Source: Rhodoferax_B sp049316285
GTDB lineage: Bacteria; Pseudomonadota; Gammaproteobacteria; Burkholderiales; Burkholderiaceae_C
Length of the DNA: 64,000 bases
Direction of reading: 5' to 3'
NCBI RefSeq assembly: GCF_049316285.1
Contig: NZ_JBMOXA010000006.1
Coordinates: 201,051 to 265,050 of the forward strand
Under the pieces are notes generated by a model. It was not told the DNA's origin, ran no database searches, and was given only the letters and a program-made list of their open reading frames with translations. Positions within the stretch are counted from its first letter, which is position 1, and each line of letters starts with the position of its first letter. This document shows positions 49,973 to 59,116 of this stretch, piece by piece. Position numbers and translations under genes: made by a program.

Positions 49973-50895
49973 AAGCAAGCCCGGGGCGGCAAAACGCCGC
50001 CCAGCACACACCACCGGTGCGCAACGGGGTAGGCCCCAGTCTGGTCGGCCTGCCCGATGGGGCATGGGCCACGGTGGCGGACTTTCTGGCAGAGCGTTTT
50101 CCGGCGATTCCCCGGGCTGATTGGCTCAAACGCATGAGCCGTGGCTTGGTGGTCGATCTTGCGGGAACCCCCGTCCCCCCTACAGCGCCCTACCGGGCGC
50201 ACTCCCGCCTGTTCTATTACCGCGACGTAGAAGACGAAATCAAGCTTCAGCTCGACGCCACCATCCTGTTTCAGGACAGGCATCTGCTGGTGGCCGACAA
50301 ACCGCATTTCCTGCCCAGCGTGCCGGGCGGCCAGTACCTGACACAAACGCTGCTGGTCAAACTCAAGCAGCAGCTTGGCATCGATTCGCTGGCACCATTG
50401 CACCGGCTCGACCGCGAAACCGCCGGCATCACCCTCTTCTCCATACGCCCGGAAGACCGCAACGCCTACCACCGGCTGTTTCGCGAACGACTGGTGCACA
50501 AACATTACGAAGCCATTGCACCCGCACGCCCGGAACTGGCTTTTCCCCGGCTGCACCGCAGTTGCATGGCCCAGGGTGAGCCCTTTTTTCGTTTGTGTGA
50601 GGTCGAGGGCGCGGTGAACTCCGAAACCCAGATGAAGCTGCTGGAGCAACGTGGCGCCTGGGCACGCTACAGTTTGTCGCCACTGACTGGCAAGCGCCAT
50701 CAGCTACGGGTGCACATGGCGGCTATTGGCGCCCCGATCCGCAACGACCGTTTTTACCCGGTGGTGGACAACAGCCCGGAAGACATGGCACAACCGCTGC
50801 AGTTGCTGGCCCGTGCAGTGCGTTTCACCGACCCGGTCACGGGTGAACTCAGGGTATTCGAAAGCGCGCGGCGCCTGGTGCTGCCGGACGCCTAA
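49969..50895 (+). CDS. RluA-family RNA pseudouridine synthase
   Basis: A 308-residue pseudouridine synthase of the RluA family. The catalytic Asp lies in LAPLHRLDRETAGITLFSI. Other motifs: LLVADKPHFLPSVPGGQ, KHYEAIAPARPELAF and SPLTGKRHQLRVHMAAIGAP. An N-terminal segment (ADFLAERFPAIPRADWLKRM) resembles an S4-like domain. The exact rRNA or tRNA target cannot be fixed. Starts with GTG overlapping trmB (GTGA). Convergent with the LuxR-type gene. Confidence 0.9.
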   Translation: MKASPGRQNAAQHTPPVRNGVGPSLVGLPDGAWATVADFLAERFPAIPRADWLKRMSRGLVVDLAGTPVPPTAPYRAHSRLFYYRDVEDEIKLQLDATILFQDRHLLVADKPHFLPSVPGGQYLTQTLLVKLKQQLGIDSLAPLHRLDRETAGITLFSIRPEDRNAYHRLFRERLVHKHYEAIAPARPELAFPRLHRSCMAQGEPFFRLCEVEGAVNSETQMKLLEQRGAWARYSLSPLTGKRHQLRVHMAAIGAPIRNDRFYPVVDNSPEDMAQPLQLLARAVRFTDPVTGELRVFESARRLVLPDA

Positions 50896-50931
50896 GCCCG
50901 GGGGCGCCTAGCGCCAGACAGGCGATACACC

Positions 50932-51729
50932 TCAAGCTTGCGCGGTATCGGCCAAGACGCGGTAGACACTTTTGATCAGCGCCAGTACCTGGCGTGTTGT
51001 CAGGGCCAGGGTATCCGAGATCTCGTGCAAACCCGTACCACACGCCACCAGGCGCAACACATCCACCTGCGGCTCGGTCAACTCCGCGCCGCCTGCGGCC
51101 GGGTGCAGGCCGGCTGCAGCAAGCGGAAACCGCGACAAAACTCGCCGCGCAATACCCGGGCTGATAAGCGCGCCACCGTCACGCAAGGCCAGCACACAAG
51201 CAACAATCCATTCGGCTGCGGCATCTTTGAAAAAGTAACCCGATGCACCCGCTTCTATGCAGGCCAACACATATCCGTCGTTGCCCACCGGGGTGCGCAA
51301 CAAAATCTCCGTGTGTGGTGAAGCCACACGGCAAGCACGGATCGAAGCCGCCACGCCGGCATCGCCCCTGCCGATGTCCATCACCAAGATGTCCGGAGAC
51401 TGGTGCCTGACCTCTTCCACCAGCTCAGCGGCGTATTCCAGGCCGTATTCCAGGCCGTAGTCCAGCGGCGGCAGCAACTGAAAACCCGCATAGGCACGGA
51501 CCACGCCGACCAAGCGCTCCAGGTCGGGACCGGGTGTATCCACGATCAGCACACGCACACCACCCACTGGTGTAGCCGCCAAGTCACTAGGTGCCAGAGG
51601 TGCGCCCAAGCTGCTGACGGGATCTGCGTTGGCACAACGCGATGCGCTCAGCCGATCCGAGGCGCGTCGGCCATACAAGCTCAGGTGCGGAACACCAAAA
51701 TAGCGTTGCCCCAGGGTAGAGGCTTGCAT
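50932..51729 (-). CDS. LuxR-type response regulator-like protein with an atypical N-terminus
   Basis: A 265-residue regulator. A 55-residue N-terminal stretch without recognised domain precedes a receiver-like domain (GVRVLIVDTPGPDLERLVGV, phospho-Asp candidate in PDILVMDIGRGDAG, Lys in SGYFFKDAAAEW) and a C-terminal LuxR HTH (ELTEPQVDVLRLVACGTGLH, DTLALTTRQVLALIKSVYRV). The usual acidic pair at the start of the receiver is only partly kept (VDTPG). A duplicated DYGLEYGLEY segment comes from a 12-base tandem repeat. The ATG overlaps the stop of the small membrane protein gene by one base (TGATG). No sensor kinase is adjacent. Confidence 0.82.
   Translation of the reverse strand: MQASTLGQRYFGVPHLSLYGRRASDRLSASRCANADPVSSLGAPLAPSDLAATPVGGVRVLIVDTPGPDLERLVGVVRAYAGFQLLPPLDYGLEYGLEYAAELVEEVRHQSPDILVMDIGRGDAGVAASIRACRVASPHTEILLRTPVGNDGYVLACIEAGASGYFFKDAAAEWIVACVLALRDGGALISPGIARRVLSRFPLAAAGLHPAAGGAELTEPQVDVLRLVACGTGLHEISDTLALTTRQVLALIKSVYRVLADTAQA
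51433..51468. repeat. 12-base tandem repeat inside the LuxR-type gene
   Basis: GTATTCCAGGCC occurs twice back to back, followed by a degenerate third unit (GTAGTCCAGCGG). It encodes the repeated GLEY residues in the receiver domain and keeps the frame. A hypervariable site by slippage is possible. Confidence 0.7.
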
Positions 51730-52055
51730 CACCACACCTTTGACGGGCCGGTTGCCATGACCGCCGCGCCGCCGGCCTGACCGTTGACGACGGCAGGTGT
51801 CACATTTGACGGCGCCACGGGCACCGGGCTGCGGGAAAGCTCCATACGCTCACGGTTTGGCTGCGTCGGTGGGCTCAGCAATGTATCCAGTCGCGGAATC
51901 AAATGGCCGGCACCCACGGCCAAGGCAAGACAGCCGGCAATCCATAACATCCCGGCGCGATCGAAATACGCGGAAGCCCCCACCGGGCCCGTCTTGGGCT
52001 CAGGCCCAGACAGCATTTCCGCAGTGTCGGCCGGTTGAAATTGCTTGTTGCTCAT
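51729..52055 (-). CDS. Small single-span membrane protein coupled to the LuxR-type regulator
   Basis: A 108-residue protein of unknown family. A 35-residue cytoplasmic head is followed by one hydrophobic helix (MLWIAGCLALAVGAGHLIP, about 36-54) and a Pro/Ser/Val-rich tail, probably periplasmic. The GAGGGA ribosome site lies five bases before the ATG. The stop overlaps the regulator start (TGATG), so the two are translated together. It might be a sensor or anchor for the regulator; that is inference. Confidence 0.55.
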   Translation of the reverse strand: MSNKQFQPADTAEMLSGPEPKTGPVGASAYFDRAGMLWIAGCLALAVGAGHLIPRLDTLLSPPTQPNRERMELSRSPVPVAPSNVTPAVVNGQAGGAAVMATGPSKVW

Positions 52056-52438
52056 GCTTCCCTCGCTCTTGTTGTGGCTTCTTCTTGGTGGCGCCTTGGC
52101 ACTGCGGGACAGCGACCAGGCGATCCAGATGCGCGTTGACAGGTGCGTGCAACGCAGGTGCTATTTGGCCTCGGGAATGGGCCGGGCCTCGTTGCATATT
52201 TCACAAGAAGCGCGCATTTCGCTAGCTTGGCCGCTTCGAGATGGCTAAACGTTGATTTCTGCTCAGTTGGACGGCTTCAGCAGCCGTCAAACGCGCGCGC
52301 GGGCGCGCGGATGCGGCTAGAACCGCCCTGCCTGGCCAAGGCCCAAGAGCCTGGTCGTCGCCTGGCCCATCAGGATTTTGCAGAGTATGCGCGCGGCACG
52401 GCCTGCACAGCCGCGCCCGAAACTGCGCGCAGAACCGA
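52056..52438. other. 383-base intergenic region, no gene supported
   Basis: It lies between the start of the small membrane protein gene and the end of alaS. On the plus strand TTGACA (52136) and TGCTAT 17 bases on look like a sigma-70 promoter, but no plus-strand gene follows. A 7-bp hairpin GACGGCT/AGCCGTC (52270-52288) and an alternating GC tract (about 52291-52310) are present. A small RNA or decayed gene is possible but unproven. Confidence 0.4.
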
Positions 52439-55069
52439 TCAGACAGCGAGTTGCTGCTGCACCCAGGCTTGCACCGAGGCCAGCGCGGCCGGCAAGGCTG
52501 CCGCATTGGTGCCGCCGGCCATGGCCATGTCAGGCTTGCCGCCACCCTTGCCACCCACTTGCTGGGCCACAAAGTTGACCAGCTCACCGGCCTTGACCTT
52601 GGCCGTGGTTTCCTTGCTCACGCCCACGGCGATCTGCACCTTGTCGCCGTCCACCGCAGCCAGCACCACCACGGAAGGCTGGAGCTTGTCGCGCAGCTGC
52701 GTCAGGGTGTCGCGCAGGGTCTTGGCATCCGCGCCGTCGAGTCGTGCCGCCAGCAGCTTGATACCAGCAACTTCCACGGCCTGCTGCAGCAGCTCGGCGC
52801 CCTGGTTGGCGGCCAGCTTGCTCTTCAGAGCGGCGACTTCCTTTTCCAGCGCCTTGGCGTTGTCCAGCGCTTGTGCGATGCGCGACTGCAACTCGGCCAC
52901 CGGCGCCTTGAAGCTGGCCGCAGCCTGGGCCACGGTGGCTTCGGTTTCCTGCAGATAGGCCAGGGCGTTCAGGCCGGTGATGGCCTCGATGCGGCGCACG
53001 CCAGCGGCAATGCCGCCCTCGCCCACCACCTTGAACAGACCGATGTCGCCGGTACGCTGCACGTGGGTGCCGCCGCAGAGTTCACGGCTGGAGCCGATGT
53101 CGAGCACACGCACGGTTTCGCCGTACTTCTCGCCGAACAACATCATGGCGCCGGTCTTCTGGGCCGACTCGATGTCCATGATGCGTGCCTGGGTCGGCTC
53201 GTTCTTCAGGATCTCGGCGTTGACGATGTCCTCGATCTGGCGGATCTGCGCATCGGTGACCGGTGCGCCATGCGCAAAATCGAAACGCGTACGCTCGGCG
53301 TTCACCAACGAACCCTTTTGCTGCACGTGCTCACCCAGCACTTCGCGCAAGGCCTTGTGCATCAAGTGGGTGGCCGAGTGGTTGCGCACGGTGGCGGCGC
53401 GTACGGCGGTGTTGACCTCGGCGCTCACGCTGTCGCCCACCTTGAGCGAACCCTCGGCCAGCGTACCTTGGTGGCCGTAGACATCGGCCTTGATTTTTTG
53501 TGTGTCGCCCACGTCGAAGCGCACACCAGCAGCGGTCAGGCGGCCTTCGTCGCCCACCTGTCCGCCGGATTCTGCATAAAACGGCGTGGTGTCCAGCACC
53601 ACGGTGCCAGTTTGGCCACTCTTTAGCTCGTTAACGCTGGTACCGTCTACGTAGAGCGCTACCACTTTCGCAGCAGACTGCAGGCCGTCGTAGCCGGTGA
53701 ACAGATTGCCCTCGCCGGTGTATTCCAGCGCCTTGTCCATCTTGAACTTGCCAGCGGCGCGGCCCATGGCTTTCTGGTTTTCCATGGCGGCGGCAAAGCC
53801 GGCTTCGTCCACCGTGACACCGCGCTCGCGGCAGACGTCGGCCGAGAGGTCCAGCGGGAAGCCGTAGGTGTCGTGCAGCTTGAAGGCGACTTCGCCGGGC
53901 AGGACGCTGACACCGCCCGCCAGGGCTGCGTCCAGAATGCCCATGCCGTTGGCCAGGGTCTCAAAGAAGCGCTCTTCTTCGGTCTTCAGCACTTCGATGA
54001 TGCGTTGTTCGTCGGCACGCAGCTTGGGGTAGGCGTCGCCCATCAGCGCCACCAGGTCGGGCACCAGCTTGTGGAAGAACGGCTTTTTGCAACCCAGCAG
54101 GTAACCATGGCGAATCGCACGGCGCACGATGCGGCGTTGCACATAGCCACGGCCTTCGTTGCTAGGAATCACGCCATCGGCCACCAGGAACGAGGTGGCA
54201 CGGATGTGGTCGGCGATCACACGCAGGCTCTTCTGGTTCAGGTCGCTGACGCCGGTTTCGCGGCCAGCGGCCTTGATCAGTGCGTCGAACAGGTCGATCT
54301 CGTAATTGCTGTGCACGTGCTGCAAGATGGCGGCGAGGCGCTCCAAACCCATGCCGGTGTCCACGCAGGGTGCGGGCAGCTTGGTGACCGAACCATCCTC
54401 GGCCATGTTGAACTGCATGAACACGTTGTTCCAGATCTCGATGAAGCGGTCACCGTCTTCTTCGGGGCTGCCCGGAGGGCCGCCGGGGATGTGGTCGCCG
54501 TGGTCGTAGAAGATTTCCGAGCACGGGCCGCACGGGCCGGTGTCGGCCATCATCCAGAAGTTGTCGCTCTTGTAGCGGCCGCCCTTGTTGTCACCGATGC
54601 GGATCACACGCTCGGGTGGCAGGCCGATTTCCTTGGTCCAGATGTCGTAGGCCTCGTCATCTTCTTCGTAGACCGTGGCCAGCAGGCGCTCGGCCGGCAG
54701 CTTGTAAACCTCGGTCAGCAGTTCCCAGGCCCACTTGAGCGACTCGCGCTTGAAGTAATCGCCAAAGCTCCAGTTGCCCAGCATTTCAAAAAACGTGTGG
54801 TGGCGCGCGGTGTAACCGACGTTTTCCAGGTCGTTGTGTTTGCCGCCAGCACGCAGGCAGGCCTGCACCGAGGTTGCGCGCACGTAGGAACGCTTGTCCG
54901 TGCCCAGAAACACGTCCTTGAACTGCACCATGCCCGAGTTGGTGAACATCAGCGTGGGGTCGTTGCCCGGCACCAGCGAGCTGCTCGGCACCACGGTATG
55001 CCCCTTGGAGGCAAAGAAGTCGAGAAAAGTCTTGCGGATGTCTGCGACGGAAAGCTTTGGAGTGGTCAT
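52439..55069 (-). CDS. alaS: AlaS, alanyl-tRNA synthetase
   Basis: A complete class II AlaRS of 876 residues (normal 870-880). Aminoacylation domain: SVADIRKTFLDFFASKGHTV, FTNSGMVQFKDVFLG, MMADTGPCGPCSEIFYDHGD and CVDTGMGLERLAAILQ. Editing domain: the metal-binding motifs HSATHLMHKAL and CGGTHVQRTGDIG. A coiled region and C-Ala domain follow with the glycine-rich VGGKGGGKPDMAMAGG, and the chain ends VQQQLAV. The start MTTPKLSV was chosen by homology; a 67-codon upstream extension in frame covers the promoter and is not coding. Confidence 0.97.
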   Translation of the reverse strand: MTTPKLSVADIRKTFLDFFASKGHTVVPSSSLVPGNDPTLMFTNSGMVQFKDVFLGTDKRSYVRATSVQACLRAGGKHNDLENVGYTARHHTFFEMLGNWSFGDYFKRESLKWAWELLTEVYKLPAERLLATVYEEDDEAYDIWTKEIGLPPERVIRIGDNKGGRYKSDNFWMMADTGPCGPCSEIFYDHGDHIPGGPPGSPEEDGDRFIEIWNNVFMQFNMAEDGSVTKLPAPCVDTGMGLERLAAILQHVHSNYEIDLFDALIKAAGRETGVSDLNQKSLRVIADHIRATSFLVADGVIPSNEGRGYVQRRIVRRAIRHGYLLGCKKPFFHKLVPDLVALMGDAYPKLRADEQRIIEVLKTEEERFFETLANGMGILDAALAGGVSVLPGEVAFKLHDTYGFPLDLSADVCRERGVTVDEAGFAAAMENQKAMGRAAGKFKMDKALEYTGEGNLFTGYDGLQSAAKVVALYVDGTSVNELKSGQTGTVVLDTTPFYAESGGQVGDEGRLTAAGVRFDVGDTQKIKADVYGHQGTLAEGSLKVGDSVSAEVNTAVRAATVRNHSATHLMHKALREVLGEHVQQKGSLVNAERTRFDFAHGAPVTDAQIRQIEDIVNAEILKNEPTQARIMDIESAQKTGAMMLFGEKYGETVRVLDIGSSRELCGGTHVQRTGDIGLFKVVGEGGIAAGVRRIEAITGLNALAYLQETEATVAQAAASFKAPVAELQSRIAQALDNAKALEKEVAALKSKLAANQGAELLQQAVEVAGIKLLAARLDGADAKTLRDTLTQLRDKLQPSVVVLAAVDGDKVQIAVGVSKETTAKVKAGELVNFVAQQVGGKGGGKPDMAMAGGTNAAALPAALASVQAWVQQQLAV

Positions 55070-55184
55070 GGTGCGCAATGTTGGGAGCCGTGGGCCAAGG
55101 CCAGCCGTATGTTCACTTGCTGGCTTTGGTTTTGCCGAACCCGCGATTATAAATTTTCTTAGCGCCAAACCTATACAGCTGCTG

Positions 55185-56603
55185 TTATTTGGCGTGGCGC
55201 AGCCGCAGCGAACTGAAGACCCCCGCCATTGCGGCGAAACCTGCAGCAAGGCCCAGTGCCACGCGCACACCCGTGCCGTCGTGGGCGCTCCACAGGCTGA
55301 ACACCACGGCGATCAACACCGCGCCCAGGGTTTGCCCGGTCAGACGCGCCGTGCCCAACATACCACTGGCCGCACCGCCCCGGTGGGCCGGTGGCGAGGT
55401 CAGGATGGTGTGGTTATTTGGCGACTGGAACACCGCAAACCCGACACCACACAAAGCCAGCCAGGCCGCGATTTCCACATCACCAGGCTGCGCGGGCAAA
55501 CCTGCCAGCATCGCCAAACCAAGGGCCAGCAGACCCAGGCCAAGGCCGCCGAGCAGGCCATCGGCAATCTTGCCAATCAGCCGCCCCACCATGGGCGCCA
55601 CCACCACAATGGCGATGGGCCAGGCGGTGATCAGCGCGCCGGCGGCAAAGTGGGAACGCCCCAGGCCATTCAACAGCATGAAGGGCAGCGCGATATAGGC
55701 CAGGGTCTGTGCGGTGAAAGCGGCCACAGAAGTACACATAGACAAGGCAAACACCGGGATGCGCAGCAGGTCCAGCGGCAGCAGCGGCACCACCTGGCGC
55801 ATCTGCCGGCGTACATACACCAAGCCTACCGCCACACCCACGGCCAGCATGACGATGCCGCCAGTCAGTTCGGTCAGGGCTTTGCCATCCGCCACGCCGG
55901 TGCCCAGAGCGTCTGCACCCATGAACACCAGGCCGAACATCAGCGCATTGAGCACAATGTCCAGCGGCGCCAAGCGTGCTGCCGAGGACTGGCTGGCATG
56001 GTTGAACGGCAGCGCCGAACGCCCCAGGAACCACACCAGCACGCCCAGGGGAAGGTTGATCGCAAACAGCCAGGGCCACGAGGCCACGGACAAAATCGCC
56101 GCCGCCACGGTGGGGCCGGCCACCGAGGTCGAGGCCACCACCATGGAGTTGAAGGCCACACCACGCCCAAACAGGTCTTTGGGATAAGTCAGCCGCACCA
56201 GCGCCGCATTCACCGCCATGATGCCGGCCGAGCCCAGGCCCTGCAGCACCCGCGCCGTCACCAGCCAGGGCAAGGAAGTGGCCATCACACAGCCCAGCGA
56301 TGCCACGGTGAACAGCGCCACGCCCCACAGATAGACGCGCCGGTAACCGATCTGGTCACCCAGCGCCGCCAACGGCAACAGCGCCACCAGCACCGCCATC
56401 TGGTAGGCATTGACCACCCAGATGGTTTGTGCGTCGGTCACCTTCAGGTCCACTGCCAGGCCCGGCAAGGCCAGGTTGACGATGGTGCCGTCGAGCACCG
56501 AGAAGGCCACGCCCAACAGGATGACAAACATGGCGCGGTAACGCGCGGGGGCGGGAAGTCCGTCTTGGATCGGAACTGTTGCAGACGCTAGAGTCATGGA
56601 CAT
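55185..56603 (-). CDS. DHA2-type MFS drug exporter
   Basis: A 472-residue, 14-helix major facilitator of the EmrB/QacA class. Blocks: ILLGVAFSVLDGTIVNLALP with the motif D-type Asp, GDQIGYRRVYLWGVALFTVA (motif A), ARVLQGLGSAGIMAVNAALV (motif B), INLPLGVLVWFLGR and QSPNNHTILTSPPAHRGGAA (motif C-like end). The start MSMTLAS has GGGGG six bases upstream. It is divergent from a LysR gene, which probably controls it. Substrate unknown. Confidence 0.92.
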   Translation of the reverse strand: MSMTLASATVPIQDGLPAPARYRAMFVILLGVAFSVLDGTIVNLALPGLAVDLKVTDAQTIWVVNAYQMAVLVALLPLAALGDQIGYRRVYLWGVALFTVASLGCVMATSLPWLVTARVLQGLGSAGIMAVNAALVRLTYPKDLFGRGVAFNSMVVASTSVAGPTVAAAILSVASWPWLFAINLPLGVLVWFLGRSALPFNHASQSSAARLAPLDIVLNALMFGLVFMGADALGTGVADGKALTELTGGIVMLAVGVAVGLVYVRRQMRQVVPLLPLDLLRIPVFALSMCTSVAAFTAQTLAYIALPFMLLNGLGRSHFAAGALITAWPIAIVVVAPMVGRLIGKIADGLLGGLGLGLLALGLAMLAGLPAQPGDVEIAAWLALCGVGFAVFQSPNNHTILTSPPAHRGGAASGMLGTARLTGQTLGAVLIAVVFSLWSAHDGTGVRVALGLAAGFAAMAGVFSSLRLRHAK

Positions 56604-56868
56604 GTGGCCCCCGCATGGTGCATGACCAGCGCGAGCCCGTAAGAGAGGGCGAAGCCGCGATTGTGCCCAGAGCGAATACCCCATGGGCGTACCCAGCCAT
56701 CGGGGCTGCTGGCAGTTTTGAGACAGAAGATGTTTGGCATGGTGTTGTGGTGATGGGTCGGTGCAGCCACTTTAGCGACGCGACACAGCCGGCGGAAGGC
56801 GCTGCGACTGCATTCATACACTGCAGTAAACGCCATGGTTCAGTTCAACACTCTCGTTACGATCAAGC
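56604..56868. promoter_or_regulatory. Divergent promoter region, MFS exporter / LysR
   Basis: A 265-base region expected to hold both promoters and the LysR operator. A small palindrome ACTGCAGT (within TACACTGCAGTAAACG, about 56817-56832) lies close to the LysR gene. No clear T-N11-A box stands out. Confidence 0.35.
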
Positions 56869-57792
56869 ATGTCCGAACCCGATTTAAACCTGCTGATTGC
56901 ACTCGATGCCTTGTTGGCGGAGGTCAGCGTCGCAGGCGCGGCGCGCCGCCTTGGCCTCAGCGCCTCGGCCATGAGCCGCACCTTGATCCGCCTGCGTGAG
57001 GCCACAGGCGACCCGTTGCTGGTGCGCGCCGGCCGCCAGATGGTGCTGACACCCCACGCCGAGGCGCTGAGCCAACGCACGCAAGATGCTGTGCACCAGG
57101 CGCGCGCCTTGCTGAGTCCGGTCACCAGCGAGGCCGACTTCAGCACGCTGCAGCGCAGCTTCACCATACGCGCCAACGACGGTTTCATCGAAGCCTTCGC
57201 CGCGCCGCTGATCGCCGCCGCCATGGCCATCGCGCCGCAGCTGCGTTTGCGCTTCGCCCCCAAGCTGGAAAAGACGGCCGCGCATTTGCGCGAAGGGACG
57301 GCCGACCTGGAAATCGGCGTGCTCGGTGAAATGGGCCCCGAAGTACGCGTGCAGGCCTTGTTCCGCGATCGTTTTCTGGGCGTGGTCAGGGCCGGACATC
57401 CACTCGCATCAACGTTGGCCGTCAGCGCCGAACAATATGTGTCATTCGGCCACGTGGTGGCCTCGCGCCGCAGCGGCAAAAGCGGCCCGGTAGACCTTGG
57501 TCTGGCGGCCTTGGGGCTGAAAAGAAACATCGTCGCCGTGGTGCCCAGCTTTCCTGCGGCGCTGGCCGTGGCGCGGTCCTCGGATTTGGTGGCTTTGGTG
57601 CCTGAGACGTTTCTTGCCAACCCATCCGAGCCCCAAGCATCGGCACCCTACGCTTTTGAGCTACCCGTGCCCACCGAGCAGATCACCGTCTCGCAAATGT
57701 GGCACCCGCGCTTGGAAGCCGACCCAGCACACCGTTGGCTGCGGCAACTGGTGCTGACCGTGTGCCGCGCACGCGTGCCACAAAGCGGCTAA
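56869..57792 (+). CDS. LysR-family transcriptional regulator
   Basis: A 307-residue regulator of the NodD/PcpR-like LysR subgroup (begins DLNLLIALDALLAEVSVAGA). HTH: RRLGLSASAMSRTLIRLREA, then GDPLLVRAGRQMVLTPHAEA. Effector domain: TLQRSFTIRANDGFIEAFAA, GTADLEIGVLGEMGPEVRVQ and FGHVVASRRSGKSGPVD. Divergent from the MFS exporter, which is its likely target; the inducer is unknown. Confidence 0.9.
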   Translation: MSEPDLNLLIALDALLAEVSVAGAARRLGLSASAMSRTLIRLREATGDPLLVRAGRQMVLTPHAEALSQRTQDAVHQARALLSPVTSEADFSTLQRSFTIRANDGFIEAFAAPLIAAAMAIAPQLRLRFAPKLEKTAAHLREGTADLEIGVLGEMGPEVRVQALFRDRFLGVVRAGHPLASTLAVSAEQYVSFGHVVASRRSGKSGPVDLGLAALGLKRNIVAVVPSFPAALAVARSSDLVALVPETFLANPSEPQASAPYAFELPVPTEQITVSQMWHPRLEADPAHRWLRQLVLTVCRARVPQSG

Positions 57793-58171
57793 CGCCCCAA
57801 AGCACCCAATCCCTGCTGGCATTGCGCCCTGAGGGTGGCAACCTCAGCATTTACAGAACGGTCTGCTGGTCCAGCACCAGACCCGGCCTGGCCACGCCCG
57901 TCGCCAAGCTAGCCCCAAATTGCGGCACGCCGCTTCAAGCGTGTGCCCGCCTGCGCCAAAACGGGTGATACCTGCGGGCAAACGCCCTGCATGCACCGCA
58001 AAGCTGCCCCAAAACGGCTGCAAATACACCCAAAAGATGTGGCACGCAACCTGCTTAATACCCCAACAAGATATTTTAAATATCTTCTTAATATATTAAC
58101 AATCCTCTACCCAGAGAACACCACGACGGCCCTCGGGGCCTCTTCAACCTCACTTTTAGGAGCTCACTCTC
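57793..58171. promoter_or_regulatory. 379-base control region of the hydroxyproline-type operon
   Basis: No gene is seen. The left half is GC-rich, with an imperfect stem (GGTCTGCTGG near 57860 with CCAG-CACCAGACC) that may end the LysR transcript. The right half turns strongly AT-rich (58050-58110) and holds two palindromes described separately, then a short GGCCC-TCG-GGGCC hairpin (58128-58140) in the leader before the GGAG ribosome site. Confidence 0.5.
58068..58099. promoter_or_regulatory. Paired AT-rich palindromes, candidate operator
   Basis: AAGATATTT-T-AAATATCTT (perfect 9-bp arms, 1-base centre) is followed two bases later by TTAATATATTAA (perfect 12-base palindrome). They lie about 75-105 bases before the first gene of the operon, where a GntR-, AraC- or LysR-type regulator would be expected to bind. 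No regulator gene is adjacent in this direction. Confidence 0.5.
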
Positions 58172-59086
58172 ATGACCAACCCGCGCTGGAAAGGCATCTT
58201 CCCCGCCATCACCACCAAGTTCCACGCCGACGAAAGCATAGACGCCGCCGGCACCGCCAAACACATTGATTTCCAGATCCGCAACGGCATTCACGGCCTG
58301 GTGACCTGCGGCTCCCTCGGCGAAGCCAGCACCCTGTCGCTGGAAGAAAAGCTGCAGGTCGCCAAGATCGCGCTGGAAGCCGCCGATGGCCGTATTCCGG
58401 TACTGGCCAACGTCTCGGAAACCAGCACCCGCGAAGCCCTGCGCTACATCGATGGCGCCAACAAACTGGGGGTGGCCGGCTTCATGGTGATGCCCTCGGT
58501 GATTTACGTCGCCGACGCCCGCGAAGCCATGCAGAACGTGCGCACCATGGCCAACGCGGCGCAAAAGCCCATCATGGTCTACAACAACCCGGTGGCCTAC
58601 CGCGTCGACCTCAAGCCCGAACACATGGTGCAACTGGCCGACTGCGAACACATCGTCGCCATCAAGGAAAGCACCGACAACATCCGCCGCATCACCGACC
58701 TGCGCAACGTGCTGGGTGACCGCTACCAGTTGTTCCTGGGTGTGGACGACCTGGCCTATGAAGGCCTGGCGTTGGGCTGCGACGGCCTGCTGGCCGGTGT
58801 CGGTTGCGCCTTCCCGCGCGAAACCGTGGCGCTGTATGACCTGATGAAGGCCGGCCAGTGGGCCGAGGCGCTGAAGCTGTACCAGTGGATGACGCCCATG
58901 CTGCACCTGGATGTGTCGACCAAGCTGGTGCAGAACCTCAAGCTCATCGACCTGCTGGTGGGTGTGGGCACGGAACACATGCGCCGCCCGCGCCTGCCGC
59001 TGATCGGCGAAGAGCGCGCCTTCATCGAAAACATCGTCGCCAAGGCCCTGGCCACGCGCCCCACCCAGTACCAGTCGGTTGCCTGA
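58172..59086 (+). CDS. DapA-family aldolase/deaminase, likely pyrroline-4-hydroxy-2-carboxylate deaminase
   Basis: A 304-residue TIM-barrel protein of the DHDPS/NAL family. The Schiff-base lysine is Lys165 (VAIKESTDN) and the conserved Tyr is Tyr137 (VYNNP); the early motif is LVTCGSLGEASTLSLEEK. Its company (binding protein, FAD/2Fe-2S dehydrogenase of three subunits, Liv-type ABC) is that of trans-4-hydroxy-L-proline degradation, where a DapA-like enzyme (LhpC/HypD type) deaminates cis-D-hydroxyproline-derived pyrroline-4-hydroxy-2-carboxylate to 2-oxoglutarate semialdehyde. The assignment rests on context, since DapA-family members cannot be separated by eye. RBS GGAG lies about ten bases before the ATG. 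Confidence 0.82.
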   Translation: MTNPRWKGIFPAITTKFHADESIDAAGTAKHIDFQIRNGIHGLVTCGSLGEASTLSLEEKLQVAKIALEAADGRIPVLANVSETSTREALRYIDGANKLGVAGFMVMPSVIYVADAREAMQNVRTMANAAQKPIMVYNNPVAYRVDLKPEHMVQLADCEHIVAIKESTDNIRRITDLRNVLGDRYQLFLGVDDLAYEGLALGCDGLLAGVGCAFPRETVALYDLMKAGQWAEALKLYQWMTPMLHLDVSTKLVQNLKLIDLLVGVGTEHMRRPRLPLIGEERAFIENIVAKALATRPTQYQSVA

Positions 59087-59116
59087 TTTCCGTCGTCATC
59101 ACACCAGGAGACTCCC

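Noticed and set aside
50903..50915. Short stem GGCGC-CTA-GCGCC between the pseudouridine synthase and LuxR-type genes
   Set aside because: Five pairs with a 3-base loop and no T-run; too weak to annotate as a terminator.
55070..55270. 67-codon N-terminal extension of alaS
   Set aside because: It does not match AlaRS N-termini and covers the likely promoter.
54894..56591. 565-codon plus-strand frame opposite the MFS exporter
   Set aside because: Low-complexity His/Gln/Arg-rich translation; the minus strand is a clear 14-helix transporter.
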